In this document: piece by piece, positions 1 to 8,249 of the stretch
How the letters are laid out: each line of letters opens with the position of its first letter
How positions within the stretch are numbered: the first letter of the stretch is position 1
Assembly (NCBI GenBank): GCA_002409785.1
Contig: DHOX01000055.1
Span: forward strand, 1-50,839
Origin: Prevotella sp. UBA5379
Lineage (GTDB): Bacteria > Bacteroidota > Bacteroidia > Bacteroidales > Bacteroidaceae
Direction of reading: 5' to 3'
Length of the DNA: 50,839 nucleotides
Notes under the pieces: model-generated
Database searches by the model: none
The model's input: the letters and a program-made list of their open reading frames with translations, nothing else
Told to the model about the DNA's origin: nothing
Translations under genes and position numbers: made by a program

Positions 1-213
1 AGAAAGATCAAGCTCAGTTGTCGTATCTGCCTTAGTATCCAGCAAGAGACGTCCCTGGTCATCAAACTGAAATCCCTTCTGAGTTAAAATAGTTTTTAAG
101 GCATCGTTCGTCAACGCCGTTTTGCTGTAAGAAGGGCCGTCATTATCACTACAGGCGGCTGTAAATAACAAGATGACTGCCATAGTCATCAACATCCATT
201 TGTTTTTTTTCAT
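1..213 (-). CDS. Lipoprotein, N-terminal part only (runs off left edge)
   Basis: Only the first 71 codons lie in the window; the gene continues beyond position 1. The start ATG is at 213-211. The protein begins with a charged MKKNKW n-region, a hydrophobic stretch and a lipobox ending FTAAC, so Cys21 should be lipidated and the mature protein anchored in a membrane, in this phylum probably the outer membrane. The Ser/Asp/Asn residues after the Cys (SDND) are typical of Bacteroidetes lipoproteins. The visible end reads TTELDLS, which resembles the beginning of a leucine-rich repeat, but that is too little to assign a family. A -7/-33 promoter pair lies 37 nt upstream. The lipoprotein call is fairly sure; function is unknown. 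Confidence 0.75.
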   Translation of the reverse strand, partial: MKKNKWMLMTMAVILLFTAACSDNDGPSYSKTALTNDALKTILTQKGFQFDDQGRLLLDTKADTTTELDLS

Positions 214-250
214 TTCCTTTACTTTAAATTATATATTCATTCACAAAACA

Positions 251-281
251 CAAAGTTAAAATAAATCTGATCATTTAACAA
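251..281 (-). promoter_or_regulatory. Promoter for the left-edge lipoprotein gene
   Basis: On the minus strand the -7 element TAACTTTG (258-251) is preceded 20 nt upstream by TTG (281-279), matching the Bacteroidetes sigma-ABfr pattern. Transcription should start near 247, giving a leader of about 35 nt. Confidence 0.7.
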
Positions 282-462
282 CATATATAGACTATTTAGC
301 GACTAAATCATAACAAATGAGGATAACAAATGACGATTTCTGACTGAATGAGGATCATCTGCACTCATTCTTTTTCATCATTTTTCACAGAGCACCTACA
401 CCTACTTTTTTATATGCTTTAAAAGGGAACCTTCTTCATCCGTGATCCCATTGATGAGAAAA
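282..462. other. Non-coding stretch between divergent genes
   Basis: AT-rich sequence between the lipoprotein promoter and the repeats upstream of the efflux operon. I see no open frame of note, no strong hairpin and no RNA gene here. Confidence 0.6.
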
Positions 463-511
463 CTCTAATTTTACTTCAAGACATTCTAATTGACTTCCAG
501 AAGCTCTAATT
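463..511 (+). repeat. Three tandem TCTAATT direct repeats (candidate regulator binding sites)
   Basis: The heptamer TCTAATT occurs at 464-470, 485-491 and 505-511, a spacing of 21 and 20 nt, close to two helical turns. The sequence between copies is also partly conserved (ACTTCAAGA against ACTTCCAGA). The array ends 11 nt before the -7 element of the efflux operon, where an OmpR-family activator would be expected to bind. The same heptamer forms an inverted pair upstream of the response regulator gene at 6202-6219. Binding-site function is inference. Confidence 0.6.
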
Positions 512-522
512 ATATTTAACTC

Positions 523-530
523 TATCTTTG
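523..530 (+). promoter_or_regulatory. Promoter -7 element of the efflux operon
   Basis: TATCTTTG matches TAnnTTTG; the ATG of the first efflux gene is 21 nt downstream. There is no recognisable TTG -33 box about 20 nt upstream; the third TCTAATT repeat occupies that area, which would fit an activator-dependent promoter. Confidence 0.65.
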
Positions 531-551
531 TGACTTAAAAAAAAATTCACG

Positions 552-1829
552 ATGAATCATTGTAAATTGAATATTTTATCCATCCTCTGCATAATGAGCA
601 TTCCTTATCAAATAGCAGCTAGGAATAAAATAACAGAAGAGCAGCCAATCACTGTTACCCTGAATCAAGCCGAAGAATTCATGCTTAAGCATTATCCGCT
701 ACTGCGTTCTAAAGATTATGACATTCTGGCCAGGGAAGCTCAGCTTACACAGAACAAATTATATGACAATCCAGCTATAAACACCACCTACAATGTGTAT
801 AATCCAGATGGCAAGCGGTATTTCGACTGGAGCCACAACGGAGAAATCCAATTGCAAGTAGAGCAGTCCATCCCCATCGGAGGACAACATCAGGAAAAGG
901 TAAGAGAATCTGAAGCAATGGTCGAATCATCTAAATATACCAGGAAAGACACAGAACGGCAACTCCTCGAGCAATTGGATTCCAGATTAGTTGAACTCTT
1001 TTATTTACAAAAGGAAAATCATGTCTATGAGAAAGAAAATCAGTCGCTTGAAAAGATTCTCAAAGCCTATCATGAACAGGTAGAAAAAGGTAATATCCCC
1101 GCTATAGAGGCTCAGCGGATTGAGAGCCTGCACTTCCAGCTCCTCAAAGAACAGCAGGAACTCATCACTTCAGAAAAGGACCTTCAGAAGAACATACAGT
1201 TGTTAACCGGTCTGCCGGAAGATAAAGACATCGTACCGGTCATCAATGAACAGAAAATTATCTATTCTCTATCAGACTTATCCAATTTAAGGGAACTTCT
1301 TTCACTGGCTCAGTCAAGACCAGACGTTGTTGCCCAAGGCCTTGGTATCCAAGCCAGCGAGCATGAAGTTAAACTCCAGAAGGCCAATGCCCTGCCTCAG
1401 GTCTCCTTACAAGGAGGATATGATGAAAATGGTTTCGCCATAGGAGTAGGTGTCAGCATACCGATCTTTAATCACAATCAAGGAAACATCAGAGCTGCAG
1501 AAATCCAGACACAGCAGGCAATGCTGCAACAAGAGATGAATAAGCAACAGATGGAAGCCGACATCCGACAAGACTACAACCAACTCTTCCTCGATAAGAA
1601 GATTGTGGATGAAGCCGATCAGAATTTCAGTAACAGTATTGACGGAATGATTAACCAGGCCGAAATACAATACATGAAACGAAATATTTCCCTCCTCGAA
1701 TTTTTGGATATGTATACTTCCTATAAAGATTCCTATATCGCCATCATCGAGGCAAAGAATCAACTCCTTCAATCGGCAATCCAATTGAATGTCCATGTAG
1801 GAAGAGATGTCATTAAATTGAATTATTGA
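552..1829 (+). CDS. TolC-family outer membrane efflux protein (CusC/CzcC-like)
   Basis: Outer-membrane channel of a tripartite metal efflux pump, 425 residues. A signal peptide (hydrophobic core about residues 8-18, likely cleaved near AARN) is followed by the two long alpha-helical hairpin repeats of the TolC fold, seen as long heptad-like Gln/Glu/Leu-rich stretches at about 100-220 and 310-410. The segment VSIPIFNHNQGNIRAAE is a typical CusC/CzcC family signature. It would trimerise and carry substrate across the outer membrane. First gene of an operon with the adaptor (17 nt gap) and the RND pump. The family is clear; the metal is not readable from this subunit. Confidence 0.9.
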   Translation: MNHCKLNILSILCIMSIPYQIAARNKITEEQPITVTLNQAEEFMLKHYPLLRSKDYDILAREAQLTQNKLYDNPAINTTYNVYNPDGKRYFDWSHNGEIQLQVEQSIPIGGQHQEKVRESEAMVESSKYTRKDTERQLLEQLDSRLVELFYLQKENHVYEKENQSLEKILKAYHEQVEKGNIPAIEAQRIESLHFQLLKEQQELITSEKDLQKNIQLLTGLPEDKDIVPVINEQKIIYSLSDLSNLRELLSLAQSRPDVVAQGLGIQASEHEVKLQKANALPQVSLQGGYDENGFAIGVGVSIPIFNHNQGNIRAAEIQTQQAMLQQEMNKQQMEADIRQDYNQLFLDKKIVDEADQNFSNSIDGMINQAEIQYMKRNISLLEFLDMYTSYKDSYIAIIEAKNQLLQSAIQLNVHVGRDVIKLNY

Positions 1830-1846
1830 AATCAAGATATTAAACA

Positions 1847-2944
1847 ATGAGATATACTAAAGAATACTTCCTGCTGGTCATGACCATGACACTATTAGCA
1901 GCATGTGGTAATCACGGTAAAAAGAATTCAGGCACGGCAACGTCAGCCCCGGCAGACAGTTTGAAAGACATATTGGAATCTGCGCCGGTAACTCAAGAAT
2001 TCATGTATGATGAAGTAGTTTTGAATGGAAATATCGCTTGCGATGAAAGTCGTCTGGGCAAAGTCTTCATTCCGTGCAGTGGAAGAATATCAGGTATTCA
2101 AGTGGAAAAGGGTGACGAAGTACGTAAAGGGCAATATCTGGCGACCGTCCACTCCTCGGATGCTGCTGACTACATCAAAGAGATGAGTGAAGCTGCTGCC
2201 GATATTCATATTGCCTCACGGGAACTCAGGATGAAAAGAGATATGCTGAAAAGTGGAATGGCTTCAGAAAAAGATGTCGTTGAGGCACGGGAGAAACTGT
2301 TCATATCCGAGGCAGAAAGGAACCGTCTGCGGACTATCGCCGGTATCAATGGGTTTGCATCCAGATCTAATGCTGTCCTGCGCTCACCCGTCACCGGATA
2401 TGTCATCACAAAAAATGTATATAATGATTCTTATATAGACAACAGCGACAATGAAGATCCAGCCTTTGAGATAGCTGATCTGTCGGATGTGTGGGTGATA
2501 GGAGATGTCTACGAGAGTGATATTGCCAAAATCCATACTGGAGAACATGTATATGTCACCACTATGGCTTATTCTGATCTCTCTCTCCCAGGAATCATTG
2601 ACAAGATCTACAGTATCATTGACAGCGCAAGCAAGACTATGAAAGTCAGAGTCAAGCTCCATAATCCGAAGGGAGAACTCAAACCAGGCATGTTTGCCAA
2701 TATTCACGTCATGCTCCCCACGCAAGGTAAACGGGTGACTTGCGTTCCCGCCTCGGCCGTCATTTTCGAAAATGGCAACAACTACGTCATCGTCAATGAA
2801 GGAAAAGGCAGATACCATAAACAACAGATCCAGATCATCCATAATACCGAAGACAAGGACTTCATTTCGGGAGGAGTCCACCCCGGACAGAAAGTCGTTG
2901 TCAAAAATGCACTACTCGTCTTTAATGCCCTAAGCAATGAATAA
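1847..2944 (+). CDS. RND efflux periplasmic adaptor (CusB/CzcB-like lipoprotein)
   Basis: Membrane-fusion protein of 365 residues linking the pump to the TolC-family channel. The N-terminus has a lipobox LLAAC, so Cys20 should be lipidated. A barrel-sandwich (lipoyl-like) half appears at about 75-110 (GRISGIQVEKGDEVRKGQYL), a short helical hairpin at about 115-165, and the second lipoyl half at about 180-195 (LRSPVTGYV). The beta-barrel and membrane-proximal parts follow (KPGMFANIHV, PASAVI). It has no His- or Met-rich N-terminal metal tail, so it gives no clue to the metal. Its last 8 nt overlap the pump gene (ATGAATAA), a sign of translational coupling. Confidence 0.9.
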   Translation: MRYTKEYFLLVMTMTLLAACGNHGKKNSGTATSAPADSLKDILESAPVTQEFMYDEVVLNGNIACDESRLGKVFIPCSGRISGIQVEKGDEVRKGQYLATVHSSDAADYIKEMSEAAADIHIASRELRMKRDMLKSGMASEKDVVEAREKLFISEAERNRLRTIAGINGFASRSNAVLRSPVTGYVITKNVYNDSYIDNSDNEDPAFEIADLSDVWVIGDVYESDIAKIHTGEHVYVTTMAYSDLSLPGIIDKIYSIIDSASKTMKVRVKLHNPKGELKPGMFANIHVMLPTQGKRVTCVPASAVIFENGNNYVIVNEGKGRYHKQQIQIIHNTEDKDFISGGVHPGQKVVVKNALLVFNALSNE

Positions 2945-5900
2945 GTTTATCGATTCCATCATCTCCTTTTCCCTCAAACGGAAATACCTGATCATATTCC
3001 TCACTCTGGTCACCATCGTCCTCGGATGCATCAGTTTTTCGAAGACTCCTGTTGATGCTTTCCCGGATGTGACGAACACCAAAGTGACGATCATCACCCA
3101 ATGGCCTGGAAGGAGCGCAGAAGAGATAGAAAAGTTTGTAACCATTCCTATCGAAATTGCCATGAACTCCGTTCAGAAGAAGACAGACATCAGAAGTACA
3201 ACACTCTTCGGACTATCGGTCGTCACCGTAGTATTCGATGATCATGTAAATGATGAATTTGCCCGTCAGCAAGTATATAATATGCTGGCCGACGCTGACC
3301 TCCCCGAAGGAGTAAAACCTGACGTTGAGCCCCTTCAAGGGCCAACAGGAGAAATATACCGCTATACGCTTAAAAGCAATAAACGAAGTGTAAGAAGCCT
3401 GAAGACCCTTCAGGACTGGGTCATCGACAGGAAACTCCGTTCCGTTCCAGGTGTCGCCGACATTGTCAGTTTTGGCGGTGAGGTGAAAACCTTCGAGGTC
3501 AGTGTCAATCCCGACCAACTTGCCACTTACGGCATCAGTTCCCTCGAACTCTATCAGGCCATCGCCAACAGTAATGTCAATGTAGGAGGAGATGTCATTG
3601 AGAAAAATTCACAAGCCTATGTTGTTAGGGGGCTGGGACTGCTCAATAATGTAGATGAGATCGGAAATATTGTTGTCAAAAACATTAACAACACCCCTAT
3701 TCTGGTTAAAAACTTAGCCCATGTCCATGAGTCCTGCGAGCCACGGCTCGGACAGGTGGGACGGAATAATGAGAATGATGATGTTGAAGGTATCGTCATC
3801 ATGCGCAAAGGTGAAAACCCAGAGAAGGTCATTGCCTCGCTGAAGGAGAAACTCAAGGAGATTCAAACTGAAGACCTGCCGAAAGATGTCAAGATAAAAC
3901 CCTTCTATGACCGGCAGGACCTTGTGAACTTAGCCGTCCACACCGTATTCCATAATGTCCTTGAAGGTATTCTACTAGTCACACTGGTCGTCTTTCTCTT
4001 CATGAAAGACTGGAGGACCACAGTTATTGTAGCCTCTGTCATCCCTCTGGCACTGCTTTTTGCCTTTATCTGTCTGCATCTTAATGGGATGAGTGCCAAT
4101 CTTCTCTCCATGGGCGCCATTGACTTCGGTATTATCATTGACGGTGCCGTGGTGATGGTAGAAGCCCTTTACGTTACCCTAAGTGAGAGAGCCCGGCATG
4201 TAGGGATGGCAGCTTTCAACAAACTCAGCAAGGATGGTATGATCCGCGTTACGGCCAGGAGCAAAGCCAAATCGGTGTTCTTCTCCAAATTGATTATCAT
4301 TACCGCCCTGCTCCCTATTTTCTCCTTCCAGAAAGTAGAAGGAAAGATGTTCTCTCCCCTCGCCTATACGCTCGGTTTTGCCCTGCTGGGAGCCCTTATC
4401 TTCACGCTTACTCTCGTACCGGTCCTTTCCTCCCTTTTCCTGAAGAAGAATGTGAAAGAAAAGAAAAACCGGTTTCTTGATTTCATCTATAAATACTTTG
4501 ACCGATTCTTTTCCTTGTGTCATAAAAACCCGAAAAAGACCATCCTCATCGCCTTCATAACGATGATCTGCGGACTTTCCTGCTATGGATTACTAGGATC
4601 GGAATTCTTGCCGACAATGGATGAAGGTTCTATCTACATCCGGGCTACACTACCACAAAGTGTCTCACTGGACGAAGCCGTAAAATTAGCCAATCAATTC
4701 CGTACTAAAATAAGAACCTTCCCAGAAGTCAAGGAGGTCTTGTCGCAGACTGGACGGCCAAATGATGGAACAGATGCGACGGGGTTTTACAATATTGAAC
4801 TCTTTGTGAAAATATATCCGGAGAACAAATGGAAAACAGGCCGCAACAAGGACCAGCTCATCAAGGCCATCAACAAGAGCCTGGATGACTATCCCGGTAT
4901 CGACTTCAACTTCTCCCAGCCTATCAGCGATAATGTTGAAGAAGCTGTAAGCGGGGTCAAGGGAGCTATCGTCGCGAAGATCTATGGACCAGACCTCTAT
5001 GAAGGCGAGCACATCGCTGATCAAATCTATAAGGTGATGAAGCCAATCAGGGGAATAGCTGATCTAGGAGTAATACGCAATATAGGACAACCAGAATTGC
5101 AGATTAATATCAATGAGGCCCGGCTGGCCCGATATGGCGTCAACAAACAGGATGTGCAAAGCACCATAGAGATGGCTATCGGCGGAAAAGCCGCCACGCA
5201 GGTCTATGAGAACGAGAAGAAATTCAACCTCGTAGTAAGATACGCCAAGCCTTATCGGGACAATGAAGAAGAAATAGGAAAGATCAAGGTACCAGCCAGT
5301 GATGGAAGTATGATCCCGATCAGTGAACTCGCTGACATACGGATGATCACCGGCCCACTGATCATCTACCGTGAAAACCATTCACGTTATAGCGCCGTCA
5401 AATTCTCTGTCCGGGACCGTGATATGGGATCAGCCGTTGATGAAGCACGTGCAAAAGTGGCCAAGTTTGTAAAACTCCCCTCCGGATACAAGATCAGTTG
5501 GAACGGCGATTTTGAAAACCAGAAACGCGCCAGCAAGCGACTTGCCCAGGTAGTGCCCATCAGCATCATGCTTATCTTCGCTATTTTGTATGTCCTCTTC
5601 GGCAACAGCCGGGACGCTTCTTTGGTTTTGCTCAACGTGCCTTTTGCCGCCGTAGGAGGAATACTCATCTTACTGATAACCGGCTTCAATTTCTCCATAT
5701 CAGCAGGTATCGGCTTTATCTGTCTCTTCGGAATCTGTATCCAGAACGGCGTAATCATGATCATGGACATCAAGCATTTCATCCGGCACGATAACCCCTT
5801 GCCCATTGCCGTAAGCAAAGGTATGCACTCCCGGATCCGCTCCGTGCTGATGACAGCCATGATGGCAACACTGGGACTAATGCCAGCAGCTCTGAGCCAC

Positions 5901-6062
5901 GGCATCGGCAGTGAAAGCCAGCGGCCTCTAGCCGTTGTGATTATCGGAGGACTGATCGGCGCAACTATTTTCACCCTGTTCATTTTCCCTATCATTGTGG
6001 AGAAGGTCTACGGACATGCCGTATTCGATAAAAACGGTACGCTGAGACAGCGGAAACTATAA
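2937..6062 (+). CDS. CzcA/CusA-family heavy-metal RND efflux pump
   Basis: Inner-membrane proton-driven pump of 1041 residues, the normal size for the HME-RND family. It has TM1 at about 12-32, a large periplasmic porter domain, a membrane block from about 335, a second porter domain at about 560-860 and a final TM block. The TM4 motif DFGIIIDGAVVMVE carries Asp396, Asp402 and Glu409, the three acidic residues used for proton relay in CzcA. Family signatures include FPDVTNTKVTI, QGPTGEIYRYTL and GSEFLPTMDEGSIY. Substrate could be Zn/Co/Cd/Ni or Cu/Ag; I cannot separate these by eye. It starts inside the adaptor gene and ends the operon, about 200 nt before a two-component system that probably regulates it. 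Confidence 0.93.
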   Translation: MNKFIDSIISFSLKRKYLIIFLTLVTIVLGCISFSKTPVDAFPDVTNTKVTIITQWPGRSAEEIEKFVTIPIEIAMNSVQKKTDIRSTTLFGLSVVTVVFDDHVNDEFARQQVYNMLADADLPEGVKPDVEPLQGPTGEIYRYTLKSNKRSVRSLKTLQDWVIDRKLRSVPGVADIVSFGGEVKTFEVSVNPDQLATYGISSLELYQAIANSNVNVGGDVIEKNSQAYVVRGLGLLNNVDEIGNIVVKNINNTPILVKNLAHVHESCEPRLGQVGRNNENDDVEGIVIMRKGENPEKVIASLKEKLKEIQTEDLPKDVKIKPFYDRQDLVNLAVHTVFHNVLEGILLVTLVVFLFMKDWRTTVIVASVIPLALLFAFICLHLNGMSANLLSMGAIDFGIIIDGAVVMVEALYVTLSERARHVGMAAFNKLSKDGMIRVTARSKAKSVFFSKLIIITALLPIFSFQKVEGKMFSPLAYTLGFALLGALIFTLTLVPVLSSLFLKKNVKEKKNRFLDFIYKYFDRFFSLCHKNPKKTILIAFITMICGLSCYGLLGSEFLPTMDEGSIYIRATLPQSVSLDEAVKLANQFRTKIRTFPEVKEVLSQTGRPNDGTDATGFYNIELFVKIYPENKWKTGRNKDQLIKAINKSLDDYPGIDFNFSQPISDNVEEAVSGVKGAIVAKIYGPDLYEGEHIADQIYKVMKPIRGIADLGVIRNIGQPELQININEARLARYGVNKQDVQSTIEMAIGGKAATQVYENEKKFNLVVRYAKPYRDNEEEIGKIKVPASDGSMIPISELADIRMITGPLIIYRENHSRYSAVKFSVRDRDMGSAVDEARAKVAKFVKLPSGYKISWNGDFENQKRASKRLAQVVPISIMLIFAILYVLFGNSRDASLVLLNVPFAAVGGILILLITGFNFSISAGIGFICLFGICIQNGVIMIMDIKHFIRHDNPLPIAVSKGMHSRIRSVLMTAMMATLGLMPAALSHGIGSESQRPLAVVIIGGLIGATIFTLFIFPIIVEKVYGHAVFDKNGTLRQRKL

Positions 6063-6106
6063 ACAAAAAATGAAACCACCATTATCCAGATGGCCATATA
6101 CAAGAA

Positions 6107-6150
6107 TTCAGGGATGTCCGGTGCAGAAGTTCACCGGACAATCCCCTGAA
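6107..6150 (+). terminator. Strong hairpin between efflux pump and response regulator genes
   Basis: Arms 6107-6123 and 6132-6150 pair as GTCCGGTG/CACCGGAC, then, after a small internal loop, TTCAGGG with CCCTGAA, around an 8-nt loop. It lies 45 nt after the pump stop codon. There is no T-tract afterwards, so it may act as a weak terminator, an mRNA 3' end stabiliser or a read-through attenuator into the regulator genes. Confidence 0.55.
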
Positions 6151-6201
6151 GAGAGGAGACAGGATAACCAGAAGAAAGAAAAGAAAAATGATTTTAAGAT
6201 A

Positions 6202-6219
6202 AATTAGAGATTTCTAATT
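6202..6219 (+). promoter_or_regulatory. Inverted AATTAGA/TCTAATT pair upstream of response regulator gene
   Basis: AATTAGA (6202-6208) and TCTAATT (6213-6219) form a perfect inverted pair around GATT, centred about 55 nt upstream of the predicted transcription start. The heptamer is the one repeated three times upstream of the efflux operon. This suggests a shared binding site for the encoded regulator (inference). Confidence 0.5.
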
Positions 6220-6251
6220 ACGGTGATGTGATTTTTTTCAATAAAAATAGT

Positions 6252-6259
6252 TAGTTTTG
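6252..6259 (+). promoter_or_regulatory. Promoter -7 element of the two-component operon
   Basis: TAGTTTTG matches TAnnTTTG and ends just 6 nt before the ATG at 6266. Transcription would start within a few bases of the start codon, so the mRNA should be leaderless or nearly so. No TTG -33 box is seen. Confidence 0.6.
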
Positions 6260-6265
6260 TAAAAC

Positions 6266-7000
6266 ATGGAACAAAGAGGTAATCATCAACCGTATAGCAT
6301 CTGCATGGCAGAAGACGAAGCAAACATATCCGATTTCGTATCACGGGGACTTTCGGAATTCGGGTACCACGTGGAAGTTTTCGACAATGGCGAAAAAGCC
6401 TGGGAAGCCTTGGAGGGAGGAGAAAAGAATCATCAAGAAACCGAGAACAAGGCACCTTATGATCTCTTGCTTTTGGATATCCGTATGCCACAACTCTCAG
6501 GACTAGAAATCTGCCAGCGCTTCCGGGCAAAATATGGTTATGCGACGCCGGTTATCATGCTCACGGCTCTCGGTACAACTGATGATATTGTCATGGGGCT
6601 GCACGTAGGAGCTGATGATTATCTCGTCAAGCCATTTAAGTTCATGGAGCTTCTTGCCAGAATAGAAGCATTACTGCGCAGGTCTACCTTCAATAATGAC
6701 CATCAACTGTTCACCTATGCTAATCTGGCCATCGACCCGTCCACTCATAAAGCAATGAGAGGCAATATCTCCGTCGATCTGAGCACAAAGGAATACCGGC
6801 TACTGGAATATTTTATCCGCCATAACGAAGAAATACTCTCTCGCCGCGAACTCCTCAAGAATGTATGGGATAAAGATTTTGACACAAACACGAACATTGT
6901 AGAAGTTTATGTCAAATATGTGCGTAACAAAATCGACGATCCCTTTAAGCATAAACTGATCCATACGATTGTAGGCATCGGGTATATTATGAAAGAATAA
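6266..7000 (+). CDS. OmpR-family response regulator (RprY-like)
   Basis: DNA-binding response regulator of 244 residues. The receiver domain spans about 10-135, with an acidic pocket at AEDE (15-18), phosphoacceptor Asp71 in LLLLDIRMP, the conserved Thr in IMLTALG and Lys in LVKPFKF. A winged-helix domain fills about 145-244 (LSTKEYRLLEYF, SRRELLKNVW, VEVYVKYVRNKI, IVGIGYI). The start at 6266 is needed to complete the first beta strand (YSICMAEDE). A hydrophilic insertion at about 50-65 (GGEKNHQETEN) lengthens the receiver before strand 3. It is followed 12 nt later by its kinase and preceded by the metal efflux operon, whose promoter shares a sequence motif with its own. Confidence 0.93.
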   Translation: MEQRGNHQPYSICMAEDEANISDFVSRGLSEFGYHVEVFDNGEKAWEALEGGEKNHQETENKAPYDLLLLDIRMPQLSGLEICQRFRAKYGYATPVIMLTALGTTDDIVMGLHVGADDYLVKPFKFMELLARIEALLRRSTFNNDHQLFTYANLAIDPSTHKAMRGNISVDLSTKEYRLLEYFIRHNEEILSRRELLKNVWDKDFDTNTNIVEVYVKYVRNKIDDPFKHKLIHTIVGIGYIMKE

Positions 7001-7012
7001 TCCTCATCCATC

Positions 7013-8200
7013 ATGAATGCAAGCCGTAAAATATCCATCCTGTATTCCGGTATCACTATCGGTCTGGTTCTGATTGCGGGGTTTGTCTTCTATATCATCT
7101 CTTCTCACTACACGGAGAACCTTTATTTCAAGTATATGAATGAAAAGGCGCATGCCGTGGCTGACGAAAAGTTTTCAAAAGATGAACTTGACCCGATCAA
7201 ATACCAGAATGTAGTAAGACGTCGGAAAAATTCTATTCCTACATCAAAAGAACTCTTCATCAACATCAAAAACCGAAGGAAAGCTAACCGGAAATTATCA
7301 AAATATCTGAAACCTGAACAACTGAGAGATCTATATCAGAATAAAGTCATCAACTTCTATCATGGGGACCAGGTAGGAACAGCTTTCATCTATTATGACA
7401 ATGAGGGCACTTTTGCCGTTGTGGTACTCAGCCGCAACCCATACGGAAAAGAAATATCTCATACCATCAGATGGTACATTACTTTTTTGGTATTGATCTC
7501 AGCAGTGATTCTCTATCTTATCAGCCGGCTATATGCAACCAGGATGGTAGACCGTATTGATAAGAACTACCGGATCGAAAAGATGTTTGTCAACAATGCT
7601 TCTCATGAAATCAATAATCCCCTGACGGCTATCCAGGGAGAATGTGAAATAGCTCTCATGCGACAACGATCGACCGAAGAATATCGTAATTCCCTGCAGC
7701 GTATCTCTTGGGAAACCAACCGGATCATCAAAATCATGCAGCAACTATTGCAATTTTCCCATGCCAATTCTAAAAAAATAAATTCAGAATATCTCAACAC
7801 CGTAGACATTGAAGCCTGCCTCCAACAGTTCCGAGATGAAAGAACGGATATTATTATAAAAAACAATTTCAAGATACGGATTGATGAAGGCCTCCTGTCC
7901 ATTGCCCTGCATAATCTCATTAACAATGCCCATAAATATTCTGGAGACAAAAAAGTTTTTATCACCGTCAACAAGGGTAACATAATAATCAAAGACCAAG
8001 GCATCGGCATATCAGAAGCTGACTTAAAACATATTTTCGAGCCTTTCTATCGTGCTGCAAACACCCGGGGCATCAATGGTCATGGCATTGGTCTGGCACT
8101 GGCTAAACAGATTCTCGAGAAATATGGAGCTCATATCAAGGTAGTATCACAGGAAAATAAAGGTACGACCTTTACGGTTAACTTCCAGAAAATCTTATAA
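7013..8200 (+). CDS. Sensor histidine kinase, partner of the upstream regulator
   Basis: Inner-membrane kinase of 395 residues. TM1 is at about 8-30 and TM2 at about 152-172; between them lies a basic extracytoplasmic domain of about 120 residues rich in Lys/Arg/Tyr. The phosphoacceptor is His198 in NNASHEINNPLTA. The ATPase domain has an N box (NLINNAHKYSG), a G1 box (DQGIGIS), an F box (FEPFYR) and a G2 box (GHGIGLALAKQ). Only about 25 residues separate TM2 from the H box, so a full HAMP domain does not fit. Position next to the efflux operon suggests it senses metal or envelope stress, but the sensor domain shows no obvious metal-binding motif. Confidence 0.92.
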   Translation: MNASRKISILYSGITIGLVLIAGFVFYIISSHYTENLYFKYMNEKAHAVADEKFSKDELDPIKYQNVVRRRKNSIPTSKELFINIKNRRKANRKLSKYLKPEQLRDLYQNKVINFYHGDQVGTAFIYYDNEGTFAVVVLSRNPYGKEISHTIRWYITFLVLISAVILYLISRLYATRMVDRIDKNYRIEKMFVNNASHEINNPLTAIQGECEIALMRQRSTEEYRNSLQRISWETNRIIKIMQQLLQFSHANSKKINSEYLNTVDIEACLQQFRDERTDIIIKNNFKIRIDEGLLSIALHNLINNAHKYSGDKKVFITVNKGNIIIKDQGIGISEADLKHIFEPFYRAANTRGINGHGIGLALAKQILEKYGAHIKVVSQENKGTTFTVNFQKIL

Positions 8201-8249
8201 ACAGAACCCAGCCGTACCTTAATGTCCTGGCCAAACCTTTTCCCTGTGA

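Noticed and set aside
6070..6207. 45-codon open frame between the efflux pump and response regulator genes (starts MKPPLSRWPY)
   Set aside because: It contains the strong hairpin 6107-6150, has no recognisable domain or signal peptide, and its stop codon lies in the candidate regulator site. Most likely chance.
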